NCBI GenBank assembly: GCA_002747175.1
Contig: PDTK01000032.1
Span: 17,232-81,231 of the forward strand
Length of the DNA: 64,000 nt
Source of the DNA: Deltaproteobacteria bacterium
Lineage (GTDB): Bacteria; Desulfobacterota; Desulfobacteria; Desulfobacterales; Desulfosarcinaceae
Direction of reading: 5' to 3'
Position numbers and translations under genes: made by a program. Under the pieces are notes generated by a model, which saw only the letters and a program-made list of their open reading frames with translations, did not search any database and was not told the origin of the DNA. Positions 26,926-35,353 of the stretch are shown in pieces. Positions within the stretch are counted from its first letter, which is position 1. The number at the start of each line of letters is the position of its first letter.

Positions 26926-27501
26926 TTACCCATGCCGGCCCCATCGCTGGCGAATATTGCGATGGTGGCAGACCACGATGAAAATCAGGGTTGCCAGACT
27001 TCCCAGACCACCGTACCAGGAAACGCCCAGGGCTGTGCCCGCAGCCAGGACAGCGACCATGGAAAAGGATGACAGAAACGGCGTCCGCCATTTCAAATGT
27101 GCTGACCCCCAGGCCAGGATGCCAGCACCGGCCCAGGCCGGAGCGACCGCCAGCGTGAATCCCAGATAGTTGGCCACACCCTTGCCCCCCTGTAAACCGT
27201 GAAAGCAGGGAAACCGATTGCCCAGAATCAACCCCAGCCCGATCCAGGGAACCTGCCCGGCAGGCAACAGCCTCGCGGCCACCATGGCCACGGCCATGGC
27301 CCGGCCCACGTCCAGCAGCAAAACTGCAGCGGCCCAGCCAATACCGGCCTGTCGGTATACATTGATGGCGCCGGGATTACCGCTTCCGTGACCGCGCGGA
27401 TCATCACGGCCGGTGGCCCTGAAAACCAGAATGGAAAAATTTATCGAGCCGGCCACGTAGGCGGCGGCGAATAGCATCATCAATAAAATCCATGTGCTCA
27501 T
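26926..27501 (-). CDS. plsY: Glycerol-3-phosphate acyltransferase PlsY-like
   Basis: 191-residue inner-membrane enzyme that transfers the acyl group of acyl-phosphate to glycerol-3-phosphate, the first step in phospholipid synthesis. Family motifs are visible in order: AYVAGSINFSILV, DPRGHGSGNPGAINVYR (the G-S-G-N-x-G-A-x-N loop), GNRFPCFHGLQGGKGVANYLG and the C-terminal HHRNIRQRWGR. About five membrane segments fit the hydrophobic pattern. The classical form has NPGATN where this has NPGAIN, which suggests a paralogue rather than the main housekeeping copy. The ribosome site is weak. Confidence 0.83.
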   Translation of the reverse strand: MSTWILLMMLFAAAYVAGSINFSILVFRATGRDDPRGHGSGNPGAINVYRQAGIGWAAAVLLLDVGRAMAVAMVAARLLPAGQVPWIGLGLILGNRFPCFHGLQGGKGVANYLGFTLAVAPAWAGAGILAWGSAHLKWRTPFLSSFSMVAVLAAGTALGVSWYGGLGSLATLIFIVVCHHRNIRQRWGRHG

Positions 27502-28061
27502 GATGCACCAACCATCACCAAAAGGGTAAACAGGTAGCCGTCGACAACCGCATCCCGATCAGCCAGTCACGACCCATCCCCATTTGGATAAGATATCGGA
27601 ATAAAAACATTTTCATGGAAATGGTGACCAAACCAGGTAGACTGTTTCGGCACACGGATGGTTAGGCTTATCTTACCATCTGGCGCCGAATCGTCAATCA
27701 AGCATTTATACCACAGCGCCATGTTTTTTTCTAAATGGAATACTTGGTTTTTCGAGAAACTTGAATGATACAACGATCACCGGCAGCCAGATGGTTGACC
27801 CCGTGCATGCCTCACGGCGCTGCCGCTACACTTGCGAGCTTTGCTGCGTGGCCTATCCGGGTGGGCGTAAGTTCAGGTCGCATCCCATTGATAACAACCA
27901 GATGTTCATCGTGGACAATTCACACATGGGTGATGGCACGTCACCCCAATGTCTTGCTTTTCGGGCCGACAATTCTTATGTTGACCGAATCGTAAGGCGT
28001 GAATGTATCGATGAATCGGAAAACAGAATTTCGGGGTTTTTCACCCGATAAGGAGGATGTG
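27502..28061. other. 560-bp gap between plsY and the rubrerythrin gene
   Basis: Two tracked ORFs (27567-27773 minus, 27761-28051 plus) lie here, but neither has a ribosome site or family-like sequence. The left part is AT-rich. I see no repeat copy, tRNA or clear promoter. Confidence 0.45.
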
Positions 28062-28568
28062 ATGACGGAAAGCACGGAAAGTAAGGCTCTGGATATTTTG
28101 AAGCATGCGATCTTACTTGAAAAACGGGGCAAGGCCTTTTATCGAACGGCGGCCGCCCAATCAACCAACAAGGATGTGAAGGCATTTTTTGAAACCATGG
28201 CAGCCGAAGAGGTCCAGCATGTCAAAATCCTCTCTGACCAGTACAAGGTCTTCAAAGCGACCGGCCGGTTCAAAACCCCGGAAGACCAGGAATCCGGTAC
28301 CATTTCAAAAAATGTGCTGACCCCGGAGATCAAATCCCGCATTGCCGCTGCCGATTTCGAGGCCGCCGCCATTTCGGCAGCCATGCTGATGGAAGAGCGG
28401 GCAATCGCCCTGTATGCAAAACGGGGTAATGAGGCGCAGGACGCCGAAGAGAAAAAGCTGTACCAATGGCTGGCCGACTGGGAGAAAGAGCATCTGGAGT
28501 TTCTGGCCGACATTGATGCCGAACTCAAAGAGGAGGTCTGGAACGACAGCGGCTTTTGGCCGATGTAA
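28062..28568 (+). CDS. Rubrerythrin-like ferritin-family protein
   Basis: 168 residues forming a four-helix di-iron domain. ILLEKRGKAFYRTAA, the EEVQH ligand pair (about 49-53), MLMEERAIALYAKRG and the WEKEHLEFLADID ligand pair near the C terminus match the pattern of ferritin-like rubrerythrin proteins. There is no C-terminal rubredoxin domain, so it is the short type. The likely role is peroxide reduction or iron handling in an anaerobe. The start at 28062 follows AGGAGG 5 bases upstream; the tracked 27999 start lies before it. It appears monocistronic. Confidence 0.87.
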   Translation: MTESTESKALDILKHAILLEKRGKAFYRTAAAQSTNKDVKAFFETMAAEEVQHVKILSDQYKVFKATGRFKTPEDQESGTISKNVLTPEIKSRIAAADFEAAAISAAMLMEERAIALYAKRGNEAQDAEEKKLYQWLADWEKEHLEFLADIDAELKEEVWNDSGFWPM

Positions 28569-28612
28569 TCTTGTAACCTGGTGCCTGTCCAGAACCTGAG
28601 TTGATCCATTGT

Positions 28613-28712
28613 TCAAAATTCGAAGTTGGACGTTCGACGTTCTTAGGTCTGGCTTATAGCCCCCTTCGGAGGGGGCTTCACCCAACCACCTGCTAAACGG
28701 GTGGTCGGTGAT
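28613..28712. repeat. Repeat E copy 1
   Basis: TTCAAAATTCGAAGTTGGACG, then the hairpin AGCCCCCTTCGGAGGGGGCT and the second hairpin-like CCACCTGCTAAACGGGTGG. The same order occurs in reverse at 52843-52942. It may double as a terminator between the rubrerythrin gene and the convergent regulator gene. A partial B-like GTGCCTGTCC lies at 28581. Confidence 0.65.
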
Positions 28713-28783
28713 TTTAGGCAGAAACAGGCTTGTCATCCCCAATGCTGCAACCATGGGATTGCCACCCGTAAATGTCGCGGTCC

Positions 28784-30640
28784 CTATTGGGGAGGCACTT
28801 CGATCTCCAGTTTCTTGAGCCGACGGCTGAGACGGTTGCGGTCAATATCCAGAATTTTGGCGGCAGCCGATTTGTTCCATTGGGTGTGTTGCATGGCCTT
28901 GAGGATGTGTGCACGCTCCACTTCGATGAGTGGTACAATCGGCTCCTGCTCTCGGGAAACCGACGGGGACGCCTCGAAAACATCCAGCCGGTCCTTGAGG
29001 TGCCGTTTTCTGATGATATCGCCGTCACAGCGATAGGCAATCTGAAAGAGTGTGTTGCGCAATTCCCGAATATTGCCGGGCCAATCGTAGGCTTCCAGCA
29101 GTCGGATCGCCTTGGGTGATATGGCCAGGTCTTCATGACCTTCCAGACTCCTGAGGATCATGCGTGCCAGGGGACCGATATCTTCAGGCCGGTCCTTCAA
29201 TGGCGGTGAGGTTATTTCCACGTTCGCCAACCGGTAATACAGGTCGTCCCTGAAATTCAATTGTGCCCGGTTGTGCTTGATATCCTTGTTCGTGGCGGCG
29301 ATGATACGCACATTGATTTTAACGGCTGCGTGTCCGCCCACCCGCCAGACTTCCTGTTCCTGGAGGGCGCGAAGCAGTTTGGCCTGCTGTTCCAGGGGCA
29401 TGTCTCCGATTTCATCGAGAAACAGGGTGCCCTTGTTGGCCAGTTCGAGAAGGCCGGGTTTTTGTTTGGTGGCGCCGGTAAAAGCCCCCTTTTCATGGCC
29501 GAACAATTCACTTTCGAACATGGAAGCCGGAACGGCGCTGCAGTTGCAGGCAATGAACTGCCCCGTCCGGCAGGATCGGGTATGAATGTAACGGGCGATG
29601 ACCTCCTTGCCCGTGCCGGTTTCGCCATAAATCAACACTGCCACATTATACTGGGCGATGCGCTGGATATCCTGAAACACTTTAAGCGTGTTGGGGCTGC
29701 GGGCGATGATGCCGACGGATTCCAGTTCATGGATCAGTCGCTTCTCATCACGGCCGAGGCCTTCTTTGGGATTTCCTTGCGCAAAAATCGCATCGGCCAT
29801 ATAGCCGGCGGATGCCGTCATCAGATCACGGTCGGTATCCGAGAAAACACCATTATATTCGGGGTGATCCAGGTAGATGCATCCGATGGGATGCTCCTTT
29901 TCTATCAGGGGGAAACACAGCACCGAGCGAAGGTCCATGGGAAGGGTGGATTCCGGCATGTTCAGCTCCTCGGCAGCACTGCGGCAGTACACCCCGTCCC
30001 CCTGGTTGAGGACCTGCTTCAAGATGGCGTGGATCGTTTTGGGCAGCGCGACGTCCGGCCCAAACCCCCGCATATGCGCGATGGTCATTCCTCCGGATTC
30101 TTTCAAACCGGCCAGGATTCCGCGTTTGGCCCCGGTGGTTTCCAACAGTGCCGACAGGATCAGGCTACCGGGATCCGTATCTGCGGGTGACGCATACAAC
30201 TCGGTGACCAGTTTCAAGACCCGGTTGAGTTTATACCGCAAATCGTGCTTCGTATCGATGTGGGTGATCAGTTTGGTTGACGTGACCTCATCCCACGAGG
30301 TGTCATCCCGATCGGAAAAAGAAACAAATCCGAAGTTCGCCCCCTGTTGGGAACGGGTATCGTTCACGAAGGTAAAAAGGTAATCGTGAATACGAAAGGA
30401 ATCGCTGTGATCCAACGGATATCGCTGAATCCGCTGGTCGTTGACATAGGTGCCGTTGGTGCTGCCTTCATCAATCAGAAAATACTGGCCATCAATTTTT
30501 TCGATGCGGGCATGTTTTCTGGAGACCCCGGCCGCATCCAATAACACGTCGTTTCCCTGACCACGCCCGATGTGCGTGTTGTCTTCCAGGGGGAACACGT
30601 TGAAAAAATGGGAATTCTTTGAGATAATTAGACTCGGCAT
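28784..30640 (-). CDS. FHA-GAF-AAA-Fis sigma-54-dependent activator
   Basis: 618-residue transcription activator for RNA polymerase with sigma-54. Domains in order: FHA phosphothreonine-binding domain (about 1-95, IGRGQGNDVLL, SRKHARI, GSTNGTYV), GAF (about 140-290), AAA+ (about 312-545) with Walker A GETGTGKE (339-346), the sigma-54 contact loop GAFTGA (385-390) and Walker B TLFLDE, and a C-terminal Fis helix-turn-helix (NKSAAAKILDIDRNRLSRRL). The FHA domain suggests control through a Thr kinase, and the GAF domain a small ligand. No obvious sigma-54 site was found next to it, so its targets are unknown. Confidence 0.92.
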   Translation of the reverse strand: MPSLIISKNSHFFNVFPLEDNTHIGRGQGNDVLLDAAGVSRKHARIEKIDGQYFLIDEGSTNGTYVNDQRIQRYPLDHSDSFRIHDYLFTFVNDTRSQQGANFGFVSFSDRDDTSWDEVTSTKLITHIDTKHDLRYKLNRVLKLVTELYASPADTDPGSLILSALLETTGAKRGILAGLKESGGMTIAHMRGFGPDVALPKTIHAILKQVLNQGDGVYCRSAAEELNMPESTLPMDLRSVLCFPLIEKEHPIGCIYLDHPEYNGVFSDTDRDLMTASAGYMADAIFAQGNPKEGLGRDEKRLIHELESVGIIARSPNTLKVFQDIQRIAQYNVAVLIYGETGTGKEVIARYIHTRSCRTGQFIACNCSAVPASMFESELFGHEKGAFTGATKQKPGLLELANKGTLFLDEIGDMPLEQQAKLLRALQEQEVWRVGGHAAVKINVRIIAATNKDIKHNRAQLNFRDDLYYRLANVEITSPPLKDRPEDIGPLARMILRSLEGHEDLAISPKAIRLLEAYDWPGNIRELRNTLFQIAYRCDGDIIRKRHLKDRLDVFEASPSVSREQEPIVPLIEVERAHILKAMQHTQWNKSAAAKILDIDRNRLSRRLKKLEIEVPPQ

Positions 30641-30821
30641 ATCAATCTGTCGTGTTGCGATGCGGTTTCAATTCGGAATCGGTTTCAAAGCATTGTATGC
30701 AACATGAGGTGTTTTGTAAAGCGATTGAACGCAAGGTTCCGGAATTCACCCAATGCGCCATTGGGGGGGTAACGCAGATATCGGGCTTCCTGCGAAGTCA
30801 TTAACAGGTCTGGAGGAGACG

Positions 30822-31358
30822 ATGCATTCTGACACCATCATCGATTTCATCACCGGCAAGGCGGTGGCGGACATCGGGGCGGAAGCCAACCGCCAACAGG
30901 TGGAACGTTTTTTGGTCAAACACAAAGGGTTTCGTGTCGAAGATATTCGGGTGAGCGCCCCCATCTGTGTGGACATCGACGGCGACGAATACCGATCATT
31001 CATAGACCTGGTGGTGGTGATTGGCGAAACGCCGGTAATCGCATTCAAATGTGCCGCCGGGTCGCTGGGTTCACGGGAGCGGGAGATCGTCTCTGCAGCG
31101 CGGCTTTACCATGCCACGCCATTGCCGCGGGCCATCGTGTCCGATGGGACCCATGCCATCATCTTCGACGGCGCCACCGGCAAAAAAATCGGTGAAGAGA
31201 TGGCCGCCATCCCCAGCCGAAGCGAAGCGGTTCAATTGGCCGGGGAAAAGCCGCAGCCCCCCTTACCGCCCGAACGGCTGGCCAGGGTAAAGCTCGTCTT
31301 CCGTTCCTATGATTCCATGAATGTCAACGTGGACAGGTCTCATCCCTCAAAATCATAA
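30822..31358 (+). CDS. HsdR_N-like domain protein without enzymatic domains
   Basis: 178 residues resembling the N-terminal nuclease-like domain of type I restriction R subunits (HSDR_N_2, PF13588). The start at 30822 follows GGAGGAGACG. The fold marks are DEYRSFIDLVVVIGETPVIAFKCAA and AIVSDGTHAIIFDGATGK. In an active PD-(D/E)xK site the strand after the loop reads (E)xK; here it is AFK, so the acidic residue appears missing. There is no helicase part, no hsdM and no hsdS nearby. It is probably a solitary regulatory or nucleic-acid-binding protein common in this phylum, not a restriction enzyme. Confidence 0.75.
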   Translation: MHSDTIIDFITGKAVADIGAEANRQQVERFLVKHKGFRVEDIRVSAPICVDIDGDEYRSFIDLVVVIGETPVIAFKCAAGSLGSREREIVSAARLYHATPLPRAIVSDGTHAIIFDGATGKKIGEEMAAIPSRSEAVQLAGEKPQPPLPPERLARVKLVFRSYDSMNVNVDRSHPSKS

Positions 31359-31410
31359 TTGTGTGCGATACGGAACATCTGCAAAACAGAGCCGCCAGGC
31401 GCCGTCCGGA

Positions 31411-32088
31411 CTATTGACCTGCGACATCTTTGCCGCAGTGTTTGCACACCTTGGCCCGTTTTTTAATGATTTCTGCACAAAACGGGCATTCACGCGTGAA
31501 AAACCGTTCATGGATTTTGCTGATGGCAGCATCCACCTGCTCCTGCAGGCGTTGGTTGCCGAATTTGAGGTTGCGGATGGGCTCAATGGCTTCCAGTTCA
31601 CCGATATCACCTATCATTTCAGCGGCCTTCATGCGCACCCGGACCGGCTCGGACGGATCCGTGAGCAGACGCAAAATGGTAATTCCATCATTGTTCACAA
31701 AGCAGTCCGCCAGTACGGAGAATCCTTTTTTGATATTCTGCTTCAGAGCTTCCTCCTCAGCGAGGATTTTATCGTCGATAACCTGTCCCTGGGCGCCGAC
31801 CGGGCTGAAAACGGGAATCAGTTCAAACTGTTCCGTACCGGGGTAGTTGATGCAGCGATAAGAGGCATGGTGCGCATAGTTGTCCAACAGGTTATCCCAT
31901 CCCTTGGTATACAGGGGACATTCGTCATTGAAACACATGAACAGATAGGGGGTTCCCCAGCCCAGGCCGTCTCCCACGTTGATGGGCGGCACTTCCCAGA
32001 TGCTCATCTGAATGCTGCAGTGCGGGCAGGTGGGTTTTTCCATTCCCATGACCTTTTCCAAGACTTCTTCTTTGGTTTCAAAAGCCAT
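31411..32088 (-). CDS. Zinc-ribbon/HEAT-like protein of unknown function
   Basis: 225 residues with two putative zinc sites: CPHC near residue 21 with a partner FNDEC, and a C-terminal pair CPFCAEIIKKRAKVCKHCGK. Between them a helical stretch (RLLTDPSEPVRVRMKAAEMI) looks like a HEAT repeat. ATG at 32088 (MAFETKEEV) is used instead of the tracked TTG at 32091, with TAGGAGATAAATTG ahead of it. The family is known to me only as conserved in this phylum; the function is unknown. It is convergent with the HsdR_N-like gene. Confidence 0.72.
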   Translation of the reverse strand: MAFETKEEVLEKVMGMEKPTCPHCSIQMSIWEVPPINVGDGLGWGTPYLFMCFNDECPLYTKGWDNLLDNYAHHASYRCINYPGTEQFELIPVFSPVGAQGQVIDDKILAEEEALKQNIKKGFSVLADCFVNNDGITILRLLTDPSEPVRVRMKAAEMIGDIGELEAIEPIRNLKFGNQRLQEQVDAAISKIHERFFTRECPFCAEIIKKRAKVCKHCGKDVAGQ

Positions 32089-32181
32089 CAATTTATCTCC
32101 TAATTAAACAGGTCGGTTCGCGCAACGCGCGATGGGCAGGGGTTATGGTATCCTTATAAAAAAGCGCAAATGGTAAACGGT

Positions 32182-32225
32182 TGTCCGTCCAGAAACAGGC
32201 AAATTGGCCTTTTCCGGACAGACAT
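32182..32225. repeat. Repeat B copy 4 (reverse)
   Basis: TGTCCGTCCAGAAACAGGCA followed by AATTGGCC and TTTTCCGGACAGACAT, a nearly full family B palindrome about 95 bp upstream of the zinc-ribbon gene start. Several short tracked ORFs over 32143-32563 look spurious. Confidence 0.7.
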
Positions 32226-32542
32226 TAAAATTAAGGTCTGCTTGAGCGATGTCAAACGGCAACGAATGCAGGCGTTCACAAAGCACTCCTTCCGGCCCAG
32301 CGCAAACATCACAAGATTTGATCGTCGGCTGCAAAACGCCCACAGCCTTGGGCTGCCCCGCTCTATCGCGAATTCAGTGTGGGCGGAATAAAAAGAGAGA
32401 TGGACACTCTGCCCCGGCCCTTTGAACGGGCACACAGACGTGTGGGCCAGACGTCAGGTATCCGGTAACAAATCAGATACGGTTCCTGGCGAAGGCGTAC
32501 GATGAAATTTTCGGTAGAATTTTCGGCTGGTGCAAAGGGTCT

Positions 32543-32585
32543 AGGGCGGGGCCCCCCAGGCACCCCGCCCTATTTTCTTGTTTTT
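32543..32585. other. GC-rich hairpin with T-rich tail
   Basis: AGGGCGGGG pairs with CCCCGCCCT around a short loop; TATTTTCTTGTTTTTTT follows on the plus strand. It is shaped like a plus-strand terminator, but no plus-strand gene precedes it, and the T tail belongs to repeat D copy 3. It is probably part of that repeat. Confidence 0.5.
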
Positions 32586-32645
32586 TTGGCAGAAACAAGG
32601 TGTAAGCTATCAGCCCTTAACCCTCAGAACTCAGAACTACGCCCT
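32571..32645. repeat. Repeat D copy 3
   Basis: T-rich module ATTTTCTTGTTTTTTTGG, then CAGAAACAAGGTGTAAGC, followed by the 7-9-base iteration CCTCAGAACTCAGAACTACG. It ends 2 bases from the chemoreceptor stop. Confidence 0.65.
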
Positions 32646-32647
32646 CA

Positions 32648-34606
32648 CTACACCTTAAACTTACGAACTTTATCATTGATAAGCCCAGCCAGGGTTGACA
32701 GTCCTTCAGAACTCGTTTTGACCTGGGAGCTGCTGTTGGTGATTTCATTGGAGAACTGATTGACTTCGATGATGTCCCGGGAGATGGATGCCGTGGCCTC
32801 CGAACTCTGAGCAACGGTGGCGTTGACCTCCTGGATACCCGACGAGGCCTGGGCGATGTTGTCGGAAATTTCCCGGGTGGTCACGGATTGCTCCTCCACG
32901 GCGGTGGCGATGGAACTGACGATTTCATCCACATTGCCGATGACATTCGAAATCTCACCGATGTCGGTCACCGTTTCCTGGGTGGAACGTTGAACCTCTT
33001 CAATCTGCTTCTTGATCTCCTGGGTCGCCTCGGATGTCTGCTTGGCCAAATCCTTGATTTCGTTGGCCACCACGGCAAACCCTTTTCCCGCCTCACCGGC
33101 TCGGGCCGCCTCGATGGTGGCATTCAAAGCCAGCAGATTGGTCTGTTCGGAAATTTCCGTGATTACCTCGGTCACCTTGCTGATCGCCTGGGCCGCGTTT
33201 CCCAGGGCATCCACTTTTTGCGAGGTCCCCTGGGCCTTGGATACGGCCGTTCCCGTTATCTCACGGGCCTTTTCAGAATTTTGGGCGATTTCACCCACGC
33301 TGACCGTCATTTGCTCGGTGGCTGTGGCCACCATGTTCAAATTGGTGGCAGCCTGCTCCATGGCTGCGGCCACCGAATTGACATTGGCACTCATCTCTTC
33401 TGCAGACGCGGCCACCGTGTTCGATTTGCCCAGTGCTTCATCGGCATCCGCAGACATTTGCCTGGATATGGATGCCAGATCGGATGACGATTGGGCCAAA
33501 GACGTGGCACTGTCGGCAATATCCTTGATCATGGTCCGCTGATTTCCCAAAAAGGTATTGAACCAGGTGGCCATTTCCCCCATCTCGTCACGGGTATTCA
33601 CTTCCAATTGCTGGGTCAGGTCGCCTTCTCCCTGGGCGATGTCCTTCAAACGCTCCACCACGCTGTGAATGGGTCGGGTCGCCTTGCTCACCAGAAAAAG
33701 GATCACGATAATCGCTGATACCACAACGATCAGGGCAAGGGTAAAGTTCAGGGTCCCCAGGCTCTTGACCGGAGCCATCAGATCTCCGTTATCCGCTCCG
33801 GCAACCACCGTCCAGCCGACCAGGTCGTCCTTTTTGAAGGCAATGTCTCTCACTTTGCCATCATATTCGTACTCGATGGTCCCGGACCCCATGGCAATCA
33901 TCTCTTTGCCAAAGGAAAAATCGTTCATGTTCTGTTCCAGGATCCGCTTTTTGTCCTTGGGATGGGCGATGACGATTCCCCGATAGTCATAGACATATAC
34001 ATATCCATTTTCGCCGATTTTTACGGTATCGATAAATTTATCACTGAAAGAGGCGATCTTGATGACACCGATAAAAACCGCTTTGACCGTGGCGCCCTCG
34101 GCCACGGGGCCGGCAATGACGAAAACGGGATTGCCGGTTGCCCTGCTCCTGATAGCATCCGAAATGGCGTGCTGTCCCTGCATGGCTTTCCTGAAATAAC
34201 CGCGGTCCTTGAGGTTAAACTTGTCGATGTGTCCCGCGTCGGAACTGGCGATCACCGTTCCGTCGGCATCGAGTAGACTCAGGCTTTCATAGTATGCATA
34301 TGCTGCGGTCAGCCCGGTGAGCCATTGATTCGTGGACTCTCGCGCCGCCTCTCCCAGAAAACCGTTTTTGAGCGCCCTTTTCAGGACATCCGCCTTGCTC
34401 CATGTCTTGACATCCTGTTTGCGGTCGTTGATCCACGAAATCATCATCTTCGAGGTGGCGTCGGCCACATGCTGTGCATCATTGAAAATGGCCGATTTGA
34501 GGGCGTTGCGTGATTTGATATACGAGATTGTGGCGGAAAACCCCATTCCCACGACGATCAGGGTTAACATCGGGATCAAAAATTTGTTTTTCAGGTTCCA
34601 TTTCAT
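32648..34606 (-). CDS. Methyl-accepting chemotaxis protein
   Basis: 652-residue transmembrane chemoreceptor. Order: membrane helix 1 (about 9-29), a periplasmic double-Cache sensor (about 35-275; [37 protein letters not shown]), membrane helix 2 (about 285-305), HAMP ([21 protein letters not shown]) and a long signalling coiled coil with the hairpin region [21 protein letters not shown] and [15 protein letters not shown]. The Cache form often binds amino acids or organic acids, but the ligand is not predictable here. GGAGG lies 9 bases before the ATG. No che genes are in the window, so it must signal to a remote pathway. It is not followed by a clear terminator. Confidence 0.92.
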   Translation of the reverse strand: MKWNLKNKFLIPMLTLIVVGMGFSATISYIKSRNALKSAIFNDAQHVADATSKMMISWINDRKQDVKTWSKADVLKRALKNGFLGEAARESTNQWLTGLTAAYAYYESLSLLDADGTVIASSDAGHIDKFNLKDRGYFRKAMQGQHAISDAIRSRATGNPVFVIAGPVAEGATVKAVFIGVIKIASFSDKFIDTVKIGENGYVYVYDYRGIVIAHPKDKKRILEQNMNDFSFGKEMIAMGSGTIEYEYDGKVRDIAFKKDDLVGWTVVAGADNGDLMAPVKSLGTLNFTLALIVVVSAIIVILFLVSKATRPIHSVVERLKDIAQGEGDLTQQLEVNTRDEMGEMATWFNTFLGNQRTMIKDIADSATSLAQSSSDLASISRQMSADADEALGKSNTVAASAEEMSANVNSVAAAMEQAATNLNMVATATEQMTVSVGEIAQNSEKAREITGTAVSKAQGTSQKVDALGNAAQAISKVTEVITEISEQTNLLALNATIEAARAGEAGKGFAVVANEIKDLAKQTSEATQEIKKQIEEVQRSTQETVTDIGEISNVIGNVDEIVSSIATAVEEQSVTTREISDNIAQASSGIQEVNATVAQSSEATASISRDIIEVNQFSNEITNSSSQVKTSSEGLSTLAGLINDKVRKFKV

Positions 34607-35208
34607 GGTGTCAGCCCTCCATTTTGCAAAAATTCTATCATTCTGTTAATATTAACAATTTAAAACAAACCTTCCTGTCCCAGCCGCTCGGCGGTTTTGG
34701 CATCAATGTAAAACCAGAACTTTGGGGCCTGCTTTGACGAGAGGGCATCATCAATGCCTAAAATCCGGCGTTTTCTCTTGCTGAGGATGAATATCGGTGA
34801 TTGGTGGAAAGACTTGAGAATATTTTATGCAATGCGCAGCGCGCGGCTTTCCCGGCAGGGTGAAAAAAAATGAGCTGCCACCGGCTCAGGAGATTGCCTT
34901 GTAAAGGCTGAAATTGCACTTTGACAATAGTGCCCATAAAGGATAAAATCTGTTTATGTAAATCCTTTAAGATGACATATCCCGCCTGAACTTGAGGGCT
35001 TGTCTCGGTTTGTATGCCGTCAACTCGTGATAAAAAAATGCCGTATCATTTGTCAGCTATTCGGCAACCTATCGGTTATTTCAGGAATGATCGACGGCCG
35101 TCGAAGCATCTGTGAGGTTATGCGATAGAGGCAAATCATCGACCACCCGCTGGGTTAGGCGAGGGTTGGGGGATACGTGCTGAGGACTGATAGGTAACGG
35201 ATTATTTT
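34607..35208. other. ~600-bp gap before the peptide ABC operon
   Basis: No credible ORF on either strand. The only recognisable item is a partial repeat E at 35133-35160 (CATCGACCACCCGCTGGG), followed by GTGCTGAGGACTGA, a trace of repeat D. The middle is AT-rich and may hold the chemoreceptor and ABC promoters, but I cannot place them. Confidence 0.45.
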
Positions 35209-35254
35209 GGTGCCTTTCCGAAAATGGCCAATTTGCCTATTTCCGGAAAGACAC
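35209..35254. repeat. Repeat B copy 5 (best-preserved)
   Basis: GGTGCCTTTCCGAAAATGGC, CAATTTGCC and TATTTCCGGAAAGACACT: both arms and outer GTG/CAC ends are kept. It lies 100 bp before the ABC binding-protein start, so the tracked 35207 ORF start falls inside the repeat. Confidence 0.75.
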
Positions 35255-35353
35255 TATGTTATAACTTACATGACTAATTTGAAAAACAGGCTGCCAACTG
35301 CCGCACCAGAGCAGATGGCGGCCACGAACACCACAACCAGGAGGAGAAGCCAA

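Noticed and set aside
26926-27091. Extension of rocB to the tracked start at 27091.
   Set aside because: It would overlap plsY by about 165 bases in another frame; plsY is the clear coding frame there.
27761-28051. Tracked 96-residue ORF before the rubrerythrin gene.
   Set aside because: No ribosome site and no family-like sequence; it runs up to the leader of the rubrerythrin gene.
32543-32585. GC hairpin with T tail as terminator of the chemoreceptor gene.
   Set aside because: The T tail follows the stem on the plus strand only, whereas the chemoreceptor is transcribed from the minus strand.
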